This document shows, in pieces, positions 1 through 7,902 of a DNA stretch of 64,000 nucleotides; the stretch's first letter is position 1, and every line of letters starts with the position of its first letter. Origin of the DNA: Niveibacterium sp. SC-1. GTDB lineage: Bacteria; Pseudomonadota; Gammaproteobacteria; Burkholderiales; Rhodocyclaceae. The DNA lies in assembly GCF_038235435.1 (NCBI RefSeq), contig NZ_CP151275.1, positions 496,001 to 560,000 on the forward strand, written 5' to 3'. A program made the position numbers and the translations under genes. A model generated the notes under the pieces. The model had not been told where the DNA came from. It did not search any database and saw only the letters and a program-made list of their open reading frames with translations.

Positions 1-2
1 CC

Positions 3-245
3 ACCGCACTGGCGAGCACGCTGGCCTTGCTCAGCCACCCGGCGACGGCCACCACGACGGCCGACGACGACTATGTCGACTGCAAGGGCGTGAACGCCTG
101 CAAGGGCCTGTCCGACTGCAACCGCAGCAATTGCCGCGGTCGCAATGCCTGCAAGGGGCAGGGCTTCAAGATCCTCAGCGTGAGCGAGTGCCAGAAGGCG
201 CAGGCCGCGCTCAAGCCGAGATCGCACAAGGCAGAGAAGAAGTGA
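3..245 (+). CDS. bufA: Bufferin-type metallophore precursor peptide (BufA2-like), 5' end missing
   Basis: The reading frame is open from the left edge, so the start lies outside the window. The visible N-terminal part is hydrophobic and Ala/Thr-rich, as expected for the end of a signal peptide. It is followed by a cysteine-rich core with six cysteines and repeated CKG / NACKG motifs, then a basic Lys-rich tail. Peptides of this kind are ribosomally made and modified by an MNIO (DUF692) enzyme to give thioamide or oxazolone-type copper ligands in the periplasm (family knowledge). The next two genes are the expected MNIO enzyme and its DUF2063 partner, which is the main support for the call. 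The stop overlaps a GTG start of the next gene. Assignment to BufA2 rather than BufA1 rests on the CKG repeats and is less certain. Confidence 0.65.
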   Translation, partial: TALASTLALLSHPATATTTADDDYVDCKGVNACKGLSDCNRSNCRGRNACKGQGFKILSVSECQKAQAALKPRSHKAEKK

Positions 246-1114
246 GTGCCGGCGCCGCAGACCACAGATCAGCGGCCCGTATGCAGCCGGGCTTCGGGCT
301 CGGCCTGCGGCCGCCGCACTACCGCGCGATCCTGGAGCTCGGAGCGGGCGTCGACTGGCTGGAGATCGTCTCGGAGAACTTCATGGCCGAAGGCGGGCCC
401 TCCCTCTGGCATCTCGATCGGATCCGCGAGCGATACCCCGTCGTCATGCATGGCGTGTCGCTCTCGATAGGCGGCGAGGACCCGCTCGACCAGGACTATC
501 TGGCCGCGCTGGAACGCCTGGCGGAACGCTGCGAGCCTTTGTGGATTTCCGATCACCTGAGCTGGAGCAACCAGGGGGGTACGCAGCTGCATGACCTGCT
601 GCCGCTGCCCTGGACGGCCGAGGCGCTCGCACATGTGAGCGGCCGCGTCCAACAGGTGCAGGAGCGGCTCAAGCGACCGCTGGTGCTGGAGAACGTCTCG
701 GCCTACCTGGGGTTCCGGGCCTCGGAGATGGGCGAGGCGGAGTTCCTGCGCGCCCTGGTGCAACGCACGGGTTGCGAGCTGCTGCTGGACCTCAACAATC
801 TGCATGTGAGCGCGAGCAACCTCGGCTTCGATGCGCAGGCCTACCTGGAGACCTTGCCGGCGAACGCGGTGCGGCAGATCCATCTCGCCGGCCATGAAGC
901 GGGCGAGCACGCCCTCATCGACACGCACGACCGCGCCGTGGCCGATCCGGTTTGGGCGGTCTACGCGCGCGCGCTGGCGCTGTTCGGCCCGGTTGCGACC
1001 ATGATCGAGCGCGATGATGCGATCCCGCCCCTGCCCGAGCTGCTGGGCGAACTGGGGCGGGCCCGCGCCCTGGCCGCCGAGCACGCGCACCGCGCCGCGA
1101 GGGTCGCCGCATGA
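242..1114 (+). CDS. bufB: MNIO-family (DUF692) bufferin-modifying enzyme BufB
   Basis: Multinuclear non-heme iron oxygenase of the DUF692 family, a TIM-barrel enzyme that modifies cysteines in the precursor peptide. Family hallmarks are visible: GLGLRPPHY near the N-terminus, WLEIVSENFM, VVMHGVSLSIGG, ISDHLSW, LVLENVSAY, LLLDLNNLHV and IHLAGH, which supply the His/Glu/Asp iron ligands. The chosen start is a GTG whose last bases overlap the bufA stop (GTGA), preceded by an AGAGAAGAA stretch. An ATG at 281 is an alternative that would still keep the whole conserved domain. The downstream gene begins inside the stop codon (ATGA), so the three genes look translationally coupled. Confidence 0.88.
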   Translation: MSAGAADHRSAARMQPGFGLGLRPPHYRAILELGAGVDWLEIVSENFMAEGGPSLWHLDRIRERYPVVMHGVSLSIGGEDPLDQDYLAALERLAERCEPLWISDHLSWSNQGGTQLHDLLPLPWTAEALAHVSGRVQQVQERLKRPLVLENVSAYLGFRASEMGEAEFLRALVQRTGCELLLDLNNLHVSASNLGFDAQAYLETLPANAVRQIHLAGHEAGEHALIDTHDRAVADPVWAVYARALALFGPVATMIERDDAIPPLPELLGELGRARALAAEHAHRAARVAA

Positions 1115-1905
1115 GCGCGCTTGCCCGCCTGCTTGGCGACCTGTCCGAGGCGCTGCAGCAGAGTCGTCCGCAGATCCTTCCCGCACTGCGGGTGCCCGCG
1201 GGTGCAAGCGCCCGCGCGCGTCTGGACATCTACTGCGAAGGTTACTTCGCGCGCCTGTGCGAAACCCTGCGCGCCGACTACCCGGCCTTCGCCCTGCAAC
1301 TGGGCGAGGACTTCCCCGCACTCGCACTCGCCTACAGCCGGACTCATCCCTCGCGGCATCCGGACCTGCGGCATTTCGGCGCCCGCTTTCCGGACTTCCT
1401 CGCGAGCGGAGCGATCGGTCCGGCGCGCCGCTGGCGGGTCCAGCTGGCGCGGCTGGAGCGGGCCTGCTCGGAGGCTTTCGACGCCGCGGATCGCGTGCCC
1501 CTGGACGCGGACGGCCTGGGTGCCCTGCTCGCGGAGGGGAGCGCGGAGCTTGGCCTCGTCCTGCACCCCTCGGTCAGGCGGCTCAGGTTGAGCTGGAACG
1601 TGGCGGCCCTGCGTGCCGATGCGCTGCAAGGGCGGCTGCTGTCACCCACGCGCGAGACGCCGGCCGACTGGCTGGTCTGGCGGCAGGGCCAGCGCCTGCA
1701 TCTGCGCCGCCTCGACGGCGAAGAGGCGCGCCTCGTGCGTCGCCTTGAGCGCGGCTGGTCGGTGAGCGGCCTGCTGATGCGTATCTGGCGTCTCCACCCT
1801 TCCTCTGCGGCGGGCACACAGGCCTTCGCGCGCCAGATGGAGGCCTGGGTGCGCACGGGACTGGTCTGTGCGGTTCCCGACACCGATAGTCTTCCCGTGC
1901 GCTGA
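1111..1905 (+). CDS. bufC: DUF2063 / HvfC-BufC family partner protein BufC
   Basis: 264-residue protein with the N-terminal DUF2063 fold. It opens with a short helix, then the DIYCEGYFARLCETLRADYP region and the LGEDFPALALAY and RHPDLRHFGARFPDFLA segments typical of the family. These proteins accompany DUF692 enzymes in most bufferin and methanobactin-like clusters and are thought to present the peptide to the oxygenase (family knowledge). The ATG overlaps the bufB stop by ATGA, so synthesis is probably coupled. The C-terminal half, about residues 150-264, is less conserved and resembles the winged-helix-like tail seen in this family. Confidence 0.82.
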   Translation: MSALARLLGDLSEALQQSRPQILPALRVPAGASARARLDIYCEGYFARLCETLRADYPAFALQLGEDFPALALAYSRTHPSRHPDLRHFGARFPDFLASGAIGPARRWRVQLARLERACSEAFDAADRVPLDADGLGALLAEGSAELGLVLHPSVRRLRLSWNVAALRADALQGRLLSPTRETPADWLVWRQGQRLHLRRLDGEEARLVRRLERGWSVSGLLMRIWRLHPSSAAGTQAFARQMEAWVRTGLVCAVPDTDSLPVR

Positions 1906-2035
1906 CCTGGATCGGCGGAGAAACCTCCGCCGCTTTGACGGTATCGGTCTCTCCAGCGACCGCGTCAGGCCTGAGAAGGCGGAATCCTTGTCGCGAAGAT
2001 CCTGCCTTGAGAGCATGGCGCGCAAGGAGGAGGGG

Positions 2036-2497
2036 ATGGGCGACAGCGAAACTGCGGAGGACGCGTTCGATGCCGCGCGCGATGGGCAGATCGAGCGCTG
2101 GATCCATCGCTATCTGAATGCCGAAGGCAACAACCCGGCCCTTTCGGAAGGGCTGAAGCGCGCGCCCCGGGCCTACTTCGGGCCGATCCACTTTCCCGTT
2201 GCACTGCTGCACCGATGCTGTGGTCCGGAGCCGTCGATGAAATATCCGGAGCCGCGGGAATCCTTCGAGCGAAGAGTTGAACGGATAGGGGCGGCCATCG
2301 AAGCCGGGCATGCGCTTCCGCCCTTGATCGTCGAGTACGCGGACGACGTCCTCACCCTCAACGACGGCAACCATCGCTACGAAGCCCTGCTTCGCTCCGG
2401 CGCCGACACCTGCGTCGTCATCATCTGGACGACCGGAGCGGCGGACCTCCGCGCATTCCGCCAGCGCTTCCACGGCATGTATTCGCCTGGCGCCTAG
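2036..2497 (+). CDS. ParB-like nuclease-domain protein, function unknown
   Basis: 153-residue protein. The part around residues 90-125 (LPPLIVEYADD then LNDGNHRYEAL) matches the ParB/Srx-type fold, whose box normally reads DGxHRxxA. No DNA-binding helix-turn-helix follows, so it is not a chromosome-partition ParB; single-domain members of this type are uncharacterised. The start is set by a strong AAGGAGG at 2024-2030, five bases before the ATG; an in-frame ATG at 2015 has no such site. It lies 130 bases after the bufferin operon, and nothing in the sequence ties it to that system. Confidence 0.7.
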   Translation: MGDSETAEDAFDAARDGQIERWIHRYLNAEGNNPALSEGLKRAPRAYFGPIHFPVALLHRCCGPEPSMKYPEPRESFERRVERIGAAIEAGHALPPLIVEYADDVLTLNDGNHRYEALLRSGADTCVVIIWTTGAADLRAFRQRFHGMYSPGA

Positions 2498-2749
2498 CGC
2501 ATCGATCGGTTGCGCCCCGCGCGCAGCATGGCCGGTGCCGCGGCAGGTATGTCCGGCGCCGGCCGTTCGCGCAGGCTTGCGTGCTTCGCGGGAACCAAGC
2601 GGCGGCTCTCGCCCACCAAGCTCGACCGGACGCCGCCGTCTGAGCCGGATGAACGTCCTGTTGCAGGCGGATGACGATCGGATTTCCGTGCGACGCCGAG
2701 GCGGGGCGGATCAAGTCCTGGAGCCGGTTCCGGCCGACCCCGCTGCGCG
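2498..2749. other. Intergenic region, no gene seen
   Basis: Spacer between the ParB-like gene and the ahpC control region. Short open frames here have no ribosome-binding site, no recognisable domain and codon use unlike the neighbours. I see no RNA gene or repeat. Confidence 0.6.
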
Positions 2750-2786
2750 ATAGCCAGTGCCAATCCCCTGCATACGATCAAACAAT
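2750..2786 (+). promoter_or_regulatory. Candidate OxyR binding site upstream of ahpC
   Basis: Four tetranucleotides sit at the exact spacing of the OxyR tetramer site (each followed by 7 nt): ATAG at 2750, CAAT at 2761, ATAC at 2772 and CAAT at 2783. Against the consensus ATAG-N7-CTAT-N7-ATAG-N7-CTAT this gives 13 of 16 bases. The site ends 68 bases before the ahpC start. A weak TACGAT at 2810-2815 could be the -10 box, which would place OxyR over the -35 region as in an activated promoter. Spacing and gene context support the call; the match is imperfect. Confidence 0.55.
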
Positions 2787-2854
2787 TAGTCGCCGCTGCC
2801 TCGGCCGTCTACGATTCGTCGTGTGCTTGAACCAACCCCCAACAGGAGCGAGAT

Positions 2855-3418
2855 ATGTCCTTGATCAACACCCAAGTCCAGCCCTTCAAGACCCAGGCCT
2901 TCCACAACGGCAAGTTCGTCGAAGTGAGCGACGAGACCCTCAAGGGCAAGTGGTCCGTGCTGATCTTCATGCCGGCCGCCTTCACCTTCAATTGCCCGAC
3001 CGAAGTGGAAGACGCCGCCGACAACTACGCCGAATTCCAGAAGCTGGGCGCCGAGGTGTACATCGTCACCACCGACACCCACTTCTCGCACAAGGTGTGG
3101 CACGAGACCTCGCCGGCCGTCGGCAAGGCCAAGTTCCCGCTGGTCGGCGACCCGACGCACCAGCTGACCAACGCCTTCGGCGTGCACATCCCGGAAGAAG
3201 GTCTGGCCCTGCGCGGCACCTTCGTGATCAATCCGGCCGGCGTGATCAAGACCCAGGAAATCCACTCCAACGAAATCGCTCGTGACGTGAAGGAAACCCT
3301 GCGCAAGCTCAAGGCCGCCCAATACACCGCCGCGCACCCGGGCGAAGTCTGCCCCGCCAAGTGGAACGAAGGCGCCAAGACGATTGCGCCGTCACTCGAT
3401 CTCGTCGGCAAAATCTAA
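2855..3418 (+). CDS. ahpC: Alkyl hydroperoxide reductase peroxiredoxin subunit AhpC
   Basis: Typical 2-Cys peroxiredoxin of 187 residues, the usual length. The peroxidatic cysteine is C47 in FTFNCPTE and the resolving cysteine is C166 in the C-terminal VCPAKW. It reduces H2O2 and organic peroxides in the cytoplasm and is recycled by AhpF. An AGGAGCGAG site precedes the ATG. A likely OxyR site lies upstream, and ahpF follows in the same direction about 300 bases on, separated by a large palindrome that starts at the ahpC stop codon. Confidence 0.97.
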   Translation: MSLINTQVQPFKTQAFHNGKFVEVSDETLKGKWSVLIFMPAAFTFNCPTEVEDAADNYAEFQKLGAEVYIVTTDTHFSHKVWHETSPAVGKAKFPLVGDPTHQLTNAFGVHIPEEGLALRGTFVINPAGVIKTQEIHSNEIARDVKETLRKLKAAQYTAAHPGEVCPAKWNEGAKTIAPSLDLVGKI

Positions 3419-3540
3419 GTCGACGCCATAGACCTACTGCGCGGGCCGATCTCGAAACTCCGGTCCTCGACGTACAAGTCGTACGTCTCCGGTCCTCGTT
3501 TCGACCTCGGCCCGCTCGCTACGGTCTCTGGCATCGACTT
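3417..3540. repeat. Dispersed intergenic palindrome, copy 1 (after ahpC)
   Basis: A 124-nt near-perfect inverted repeat that begins at the ahpC stop codon. Outer arms 3417-3434 and 3523-3540 pair at 16 of 18 positions. An inner 9-bp arm GCGGGCCGA (3441-3449) pairs with TCGGCCCGC (3507-3515). The central stem GACGTAC (3469-3475) pairs with GTACGTC (3481-3487) around a 5-nt loop. A second copy at 44780-44901 keeps the same layout and the shared cores ATCTCGAAACTCCGGT and TTTCGACCT, but has different, still complementary, arm sequences. It lacks a T-run, so it is not a classical terminator, though the RNA hairpin could protect the ahpC 3' end or attenuate read-through into ahpF. Confidence 0.85.
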
Positions 3541-3734
3541 GGCGCTGCACGAAGTCAAAAAAGCAGCCCCCAACCCCACAGCGACACCCTGCGGGGTCTC
3601 GCTGAAAGTGTCTGGTGACGGACGTTTTCATCGCGATCCCGGGATCTCCTCCAGATCCATCCGCACGCCCTCTCCATTCCGCCCCACTGCGGCCCTCGTC
3701 ACGAGCGAGAGGCCGAAGCACGAAAGGACACATC
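3541..3734. other. ahpC-ahpF spacer after the palindrome
   Basis: Together with the palindrome this forms a 316-nt gene-free stretch. It holds an A6 run at 3557-3562 and a short hairpin CCCCACAG (3574-3581) / CTGCGGGG (3589-3596) with one mismatch. A GAAAGGA ribosome site for ahpF lies at 3722-3728. No convincing promoter was identified. Confidence 0.5.
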
Positions 3735-5330
3735 ATGTTGGACGCCGACCTCAAGCAACAGCTTGCTGCTTATCTTCAGCGCGTGACCCAGCCTTTCGAG
3801 ATCGTTGCTTCGCTGGACGACTCGGATTCGTCGCGCGAGATGCTGGGCCTGCTGCAGGACATCGCGGCGCTCTCCGACAAGATCACGCTCGCGACCGACG
3901 GGCAGGACGCGCGTCGTCCGTCCTTTTCGCTGCAGCGTGCGGGTACTCAGACGAGCCTGCGCTTTGCGGCGATTCCGCTTGGCCATGAGTTCACTTCGCT
4001 GGTGTTGGCGTTGCTGTGGACCGGTGGCCATCCGCCCAAGGTGGAGCCGGGGGTGATCGAGCAGATCCAGGCGCTGGACGGTGATTTCAACTTCGAGATC
4101 TACATGTCCCTGTCCTGCCATAACTGTCCGGACGTGGTGCAGGCGCTCTCGCTGATGGCGATCTTCAACCCGAAGGTGAAGACCACGGTGATCGACGGCG
4201 GCCTCTACCAGGACGAGGTCAAGGCGCGCGACGTGATGGCGGTGCCGGCGGTGTTCCTCAATGGCGAACACTTCAACTCCGGCCGCATCACGGTCGAAGA
4301 GCTGCTCGGCAAGCTCGACACCGGCGCCGCGGCGCGCGATGCGGCCAAGCTCTCGGCGCGCGAGCCGTTCGACGTGCTGATCGTCGGCGGTGGTCCCGCG
4401 GGCGCGGCAGCAGCGGTGTATGCCGCCCGCAAGGGTATCCGCACCGGGATCGCGGCCGAACGTTTCGGCGGCCAGGTGAACGACACGCTGGCGATCGAGA
4501 ACTTCGTCTCCGTGATGGAGACCGAAGGACCGAAGTTCGCCGCGGCGCTCGAATCGCATGTGCGCGCCTATGACGTGGACATCATGAACCTGCAGCGCGC
4601 ATCGAAGATCGTGCCCGCGGCGGAGCCGGGCGGCTACGTCACGGTGGAGCTGGAGAACGGCGGCGTGCTCAAGAGCCGCACCGTGGTGCTCTCCACCGGC
4701 GCGCGCTGGCGCAATGTGAACGTGCCGGGCGAGCAGGAATACAAGAACAAGGGTGTGGCCTACTGCCCGCACTGCGACGGCCCGCTCTTCAAGGGCAAGC
4801 GCGTCGCGGTGATCGGCGGCGGCAACTCCGGCGTGGAGGCCGCGATCGACCTCGCGGGTCTCGTCGCCCACGTGACCCTGCTCGAATTCGGCGAGCAGCT
4901 GCGGGCCGATGCGGTGCTGGTGGCCAAGCTGCGCAGCCTGCCCAACGTCACCATCCACACGAACGCGCAGACCACCGAGCTGACCGGCGACGGCAACAAG
5001 CTCAATGGCCTGACCTACACCGATCGCGCCAGCGGCGTGTCGCACCATGTGGAACTGGAAGGCGTGTTCGTGCAGATCGGCCTGGTGCCCAACACCGACT
5101 TCCTCAAGGGGACGGTGGAGCTGACGCGCTTCGGCGAGATCGTGGTGGATGACAAGTGCCACACCGACGTGCCGGGCGTGTTCGCCGCGGGCGACGTCAC
5201 CACGGTGCCGTACAAGCAGATCATCATCGCCACCGGCGAAGGCGCGAAGGCCGCGCTCTCCGCCTTCGACTACCTGATCCGCACGCCGCTGCCGGTCAGC
5301 GAAGATTCGGCCCAGACCCAGGCCGCCTGA
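3735..5330 (+). CDS. ahpF: Alkyl hydroperoxide reductase flavoprotein subunit AhpF
   Basis: 531 residues, full length. The N-terminal tandem thioredoxin-fold domain carries the CHNC redox pair (C128, C131) that hands electrons to AhpC. The FAD-binding motif [10 protein letters not shown] is near residue 218, the active disulfide CPHC is at 344-347, and the NAD(P)H motif GGGNSG is at about 361. The C-terminal FAD motif ends in GVFAAGDVT. It transfers electrons from NADH to AhpC. The ATG at 3735 follows GAAAGGA; upstream in-frame codons cross non-coding sequence. A strong hairpin follows the stop. Confidence 0.97.
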   Translation: MLDADLKQQLAAYLQRVTQPFEIVASLDDSDSSREMLGLLQDIAALSDKITLATDGQDARRPSFSLQRAGTQTSLRFAAIPLGHEFTSLVLALLWTGGHPPKVEPGVIEQIQALDGDFNFEIYMSLSCHNCPDVVQALSLMAIFNPKVKTTVIDGGLYQDEVKARDVMAVPAVFLNGEHFNSGRITVEELLGKLDTGAAARDAAKLSAREPFDVLIVGGGPAGAAAAVYAARKGIRTGIAAERFGGQVNDTLAIENFVSVMETEGPKFAAALESHVRAYDVDIMNLQRASKIVPAAEPGGYVTVELENGGVLKSRTVVLSTGARWRNVNVPGEQEYKNKGVAYCPHCDGPLFKGKRVAVIGGGNSGVEAAIDLAGLVAHVTLLEFGEQLRADAVLVAKLRSLPNVTIHTNAQTTELTGDGNKLNGLTYTDRASGVSHHVELEGVFVQIGLVPNTDFLKGTVELTRFGEIVVDDKCHTDVPGVFAAGDVTTVPYKQIIIATGEGAKAALSAFDYLIRTPLPVSEDSAQTQAA

Positions 5331-5341
5331 AATCCGCAAAC

Positions 5342-5368
5342 CGGCGCCCGCATCCTGCGGGCGCCGTT
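5342..5368 (+). terminator. Rho-independent terminator after ahpF
   Basis: Perfect 10-bp stem CGGCGCCCGC (5342-5351) and GCGGGCGCCG (5357-5366) with a 5-nt ATCCT loop, 11 bases after the ahpF stop. The T-tail is only two bases, so the call rests on stem strength and position. Confidence 0.7.
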
Positions 5369-5843
5369 GCGTGCGTCTGCAGCGCGCGCTTCCGCCCCGT
5401 CGGTGTGGTGACGATCCCCAGGGGCCGATCCGCCGGCGGCGCCTCTCCGCGTGCGCGGGCTGCGCCACGTCGCGCCGTTTCCCGCCTTTTCTCCGACTTC
5501 CTCCCGCCGCCCGGCCCTGTATTCAGGCACGCCGTCAGGCCGTGCAGGGAATTATTTGTGCGCGACTCAAACTAATATACTCTTGAGCCTCCGCCGGACA
5601 TGTTCTGCCCGGTCGGGCCACAAGGAGAAAACGACGGGTCGCGCTGGCGCTACGTCGGATCAGTTCGCACCAAAGGAATCGGGCATGAAGCGGCCTTGCG
5701 GCATCGGGTTTTCCGCCTCCGGCGTCACGGCAACACGGGTCAGAGACCTGCAGCCGTGGCCGGTCGGAACCTGTTCGCCCGGTGGCGTGAGCACGCCACG
5801 CCCCGCCTTCCTCGGTGCCCGGTGACGAGAGAGGGGAACGGCA
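5369..5843. other. Intergenic region with an AT-rich promoter-like patch
   Basis: More than 470 nt without a supported gene. An AT-rich island near 5545-5585, unusual here, contains TATACT at 5576-5581, a plausible -10 box for the AraC-type gene, but no well-spaced -35. A 46-codon open frame at 5685-5825 with an upstream AAAGGA has no recognisable features and is not called. Confidence 0.45.
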
Positions 5844-6752
5844 ATGCAGGCATCTGCGAGCGTCGAGGCGCTGCGGCTGACGAGGAGCGGTTACTCGGGC
5901 GTGGCCCAGGATCCCTACGGCCCGCGTCTGAACCGCGCCATGGACTATGTCGACGCACATCTGGCGGACGAGCTCGGGCTCTCCGTGGTGGCGGGTGTTG
6001 CCGCCTTCTCGGAGGGGCATTTCCATCGTCTCTTCAAGATGTGGACCCGCGAGACGCTCAACCAATTCATCCAGCGCAGGCGCCTGGAAACCGCGGCGCT
6101 GCGTCTGCGCCACAACCGCTGGGAGAGCGTGACCCAGGTCGCGCAAGGCGTGGGCTTCGCCACGCCCGAGACCTTCGCGCGGGCTTTTCGCCGGCAGTTC
6201 GGCATGTCCGCCACCGACTGGCGCAAGTTCGACTGGGTCGCCGCCGAGGACGCCTTCCTGCAGGACGCGCCCATGTTCTCCGAGGCCCAGGTGTCGGTGC
6301 GCAAATGCCCGGATCTGGAGCTGCGCTACTGGCGCATGCATGGGCGTTACGAGGAGACTGCCACCCTGGCCTGGCAACGCTTCACCGCCTGGCTGCCCAC
6401 CTTGGGGCTGGGCGAGCTGGCCCTGATCGGGACGGGCGTGGATGACCCTTCCATCACCCCGGACGAGCGCTGCCGCTACGACACTTGCGTGGTGGTGCCG
6501 CCCGGTGCCGACGCCTTCTCCGCGCGCGCCTCGCGCAAGACGGCGCAAGGTGGCTGGTACGCCTGCATGGGCTTTCGCGGCGAGCGCTCGCAGATCCGCG
6601 CCGCCTGGCACTGGCTCAAGAGCCGCTGGCTGCCGGCCTCGGGTTTCTCCCTGGGGACCTCGCCCTTCCTCGAATGCTATGTCCCGGGCGCCACACCGCT
6701 GACCGACGACGGCCTGATCGAGGCCGAGCTGCGGATGCCGATCCGGCCATGA
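5844..6752 (+). CDS. AraC-family transcriptional regulator with GyrI-like effector domain
   Basis: 302 residues in the Rob/SoxS-like arrangement. An N-terminal pair of AraC helix-turn-helix motifs spans about residues 30-130, with AFSEGHFHRLFK in the first and VGFATPETFARAFRRQFG in the second. A GyrI-like small-molecule-binding domain occupies about 150-300. Such proteins bind hydrophobic or cationic compounds and activate stress or efflux genes (family knowledge). The ATG follows GAGAGGGG. It stands alone, 116 bases before a UxaA-like gene, so its targets cannot be read from context. Confidence 0.88.
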   Translation: MQASASVEALRLTRSGYSGVAQDPYGPRLNRAMDYVDAHLADELGLSVVAGVAAFSEGHFHRLFKMWTRETLNQFIQRRRLETAALRLRHNRWESVTQVAQGVGFATPETFARAFRRQFGMSATDWRKFDWVAAEDAFLQDAPMFSEAQVSVRKCPDLELRYWRMHGRYEETATLAWQRFTAWLPTLGLGELALIGTGVDDPSITPDERCRYDTCVVVPPGADAFSARASRKTAQGGWYACMGFRGERSQIRAAWHWLKSRWLPASGFSLGTSPFLECYVPGATPLTDDGLIEAELRMPIRP

Positions 6753-6868
6753 GCCGGGCATCCGGGGGACGCCAATGTCAGTCTGGGCAAGGTCGCGGTC
6801 AGGCTCGGCACGGCAGTGCTACGGGCGGCGGTCTAGAGTGATTCGATCTGTCCGGCCGTAGGCTCGCC

Positions 6869-7831
6869 ATGACCCTAGACGCCTCGCTTTTGGCGCTGCG
6901 CCCCGATCCCTTGCTGCACAGCTTCATCCGGCCGCGCGGCGACGCACCGCTGGCACCGCCGGCGCCGCGGCTCTTCCGGCGTGCGGATGGCCGCTGTGGC
7001 ACGCGCAATTTCCTCGGCGTAGTCGCGATGGATCCGGCGGCCGAGGTCATGGCGCACGCGGTGGTCGATCGCCTCACACGCAGTGGCGTACTGGAAGGGC
7101 TGGATGGCGCCCTGCCGCTGGCCTATGCCCCCGGCGCGGCCCTCGGCAGCGTGCGCGAACAGCGTGGCGCGCTCGACCAGTTGCTCTGCGCACGCAGCCT
7201 GCATCCCAATCTCGGGGCGCTCCTGCTGCTCGATTCGGGTTTCCCCGGTGCGGCGAGCCGCCGTTGCCTGCGTGAATTGCAGAGCGTCATCTGCGATGCG
7301 GTCGTGCAACTCTCGGTGGCGCCTCAAGCCACGGCCGCCTTTCTCGAACAGGCCAGCCGGACCGCAGCCGGGCTTGCGCGCGCGGCGGCACGCCAGCGCC
7401 GGCAGGAGTCCGCATGGTCGGACCTGGTGTTCGGTGTGACCGCACCCCTGCGCGCCGATGGCATCGGCGCAGGGCTGCGCGCCGCCCTGGCGCGCCTGGT
7501 CGCGCGTGGCGCGAGCGTGGTCTACCCGCAGGCGCTCGGCAGCGCGCTGCGGATCGATGCCGCCTTGCCGGCCTGCGCCTATGGCCAGCGTGTCGTGCGT
7601 GCGGGCTGGGTGCCGATGGCAGCTTCGCCTTTGCATGCGGAGCCCGCGCCGGGATTGGTCGCGGCCGGCGCGCAACTGCTGATCGACGCTGTCGGCGTGG
7701 GGGCGCCTGCGAATGCCTTCAGCGACGCGGTGCCGCGCCTGCGCCTGCCTATCCATCGCGATGCGGACTGGTCACTTGCCCGCATCGAGGAAGCCCTGGC
7801 GAGCGTCCTGCCTGCAACGCTGCACGCGTAG
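6869..7831 (+). CDS. UxaA/altronate-dehydratase-like domain protein, function unknown
   Basis: 320 residues. The stretch FRRADGRCGTRNFLGVV near residue 36 is the signature that opens the large domain of altronate/galactarate dehydratases (normally DGRxGxRN). The rest is much more Ala- and Leu-rich than those enzymes, lacks most of their later conserved residues, and is shorter. It may be a divergent or degenerate relative rather than an active dehydratase. No partner genes for hexuronate breakdown are adjacent; a xylanase gene follows convergently. Fold assignment is moderate, function open. Confidence 0.55.
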   Translation: MTLDASLLALRPDPLLHSFIRPRGDAPLAPPAPRLFRRADGRCGTRNFLGVVAMDPAAEVMAHAVVDRLTRSGVLEGLDGALPLAYAPGAALGSVREQRGALDQLLCARSLHPNLGALLLLDSGFPGAASRRCLRELQSVICDAVVQLSVAPQATAAFLEQASRTAAGLARAAARQRRQESAWSDLVFGVTAPLRADGIGAGLRAALARLVARGASVVYPQALGSALRIDAALPACAYGQRVVRAGWVPMAASPLHAEPAPGLVAAGAQLLIDAVGVGAPANAFSDAVPRLRLPIHRDADWSLARIEEALASVLPATLHA

Positions 7832-7902
7832 GCCGCGGCGCAGCCCGCGGCCTTGCTCCGGGGTTTCAGTCCTGCGGCCGCGTTCCTTTGCGGCCCCCGG
7901 CT

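Noticed and set aside
3557..3596. Hairpin with a T6 run on the minus strand between ahpC and ahpF
   Set aside because: The T-run is 11 bases from the stem and there is no minus-strand gene to terminate.
3699..5468. Long open frame antisense to ahpF
   Set aside because: Mirror frame of a highly conserved gene in GC-rich DNA; His/Arg-rich, no domain, no ribosome site.
5685..5825. 46-residue open frame with AAAGGA upstream
   Set aside because: No hydrophobic or other recognisable feature, Pro/Arg-rich; a chance frame is more likely.
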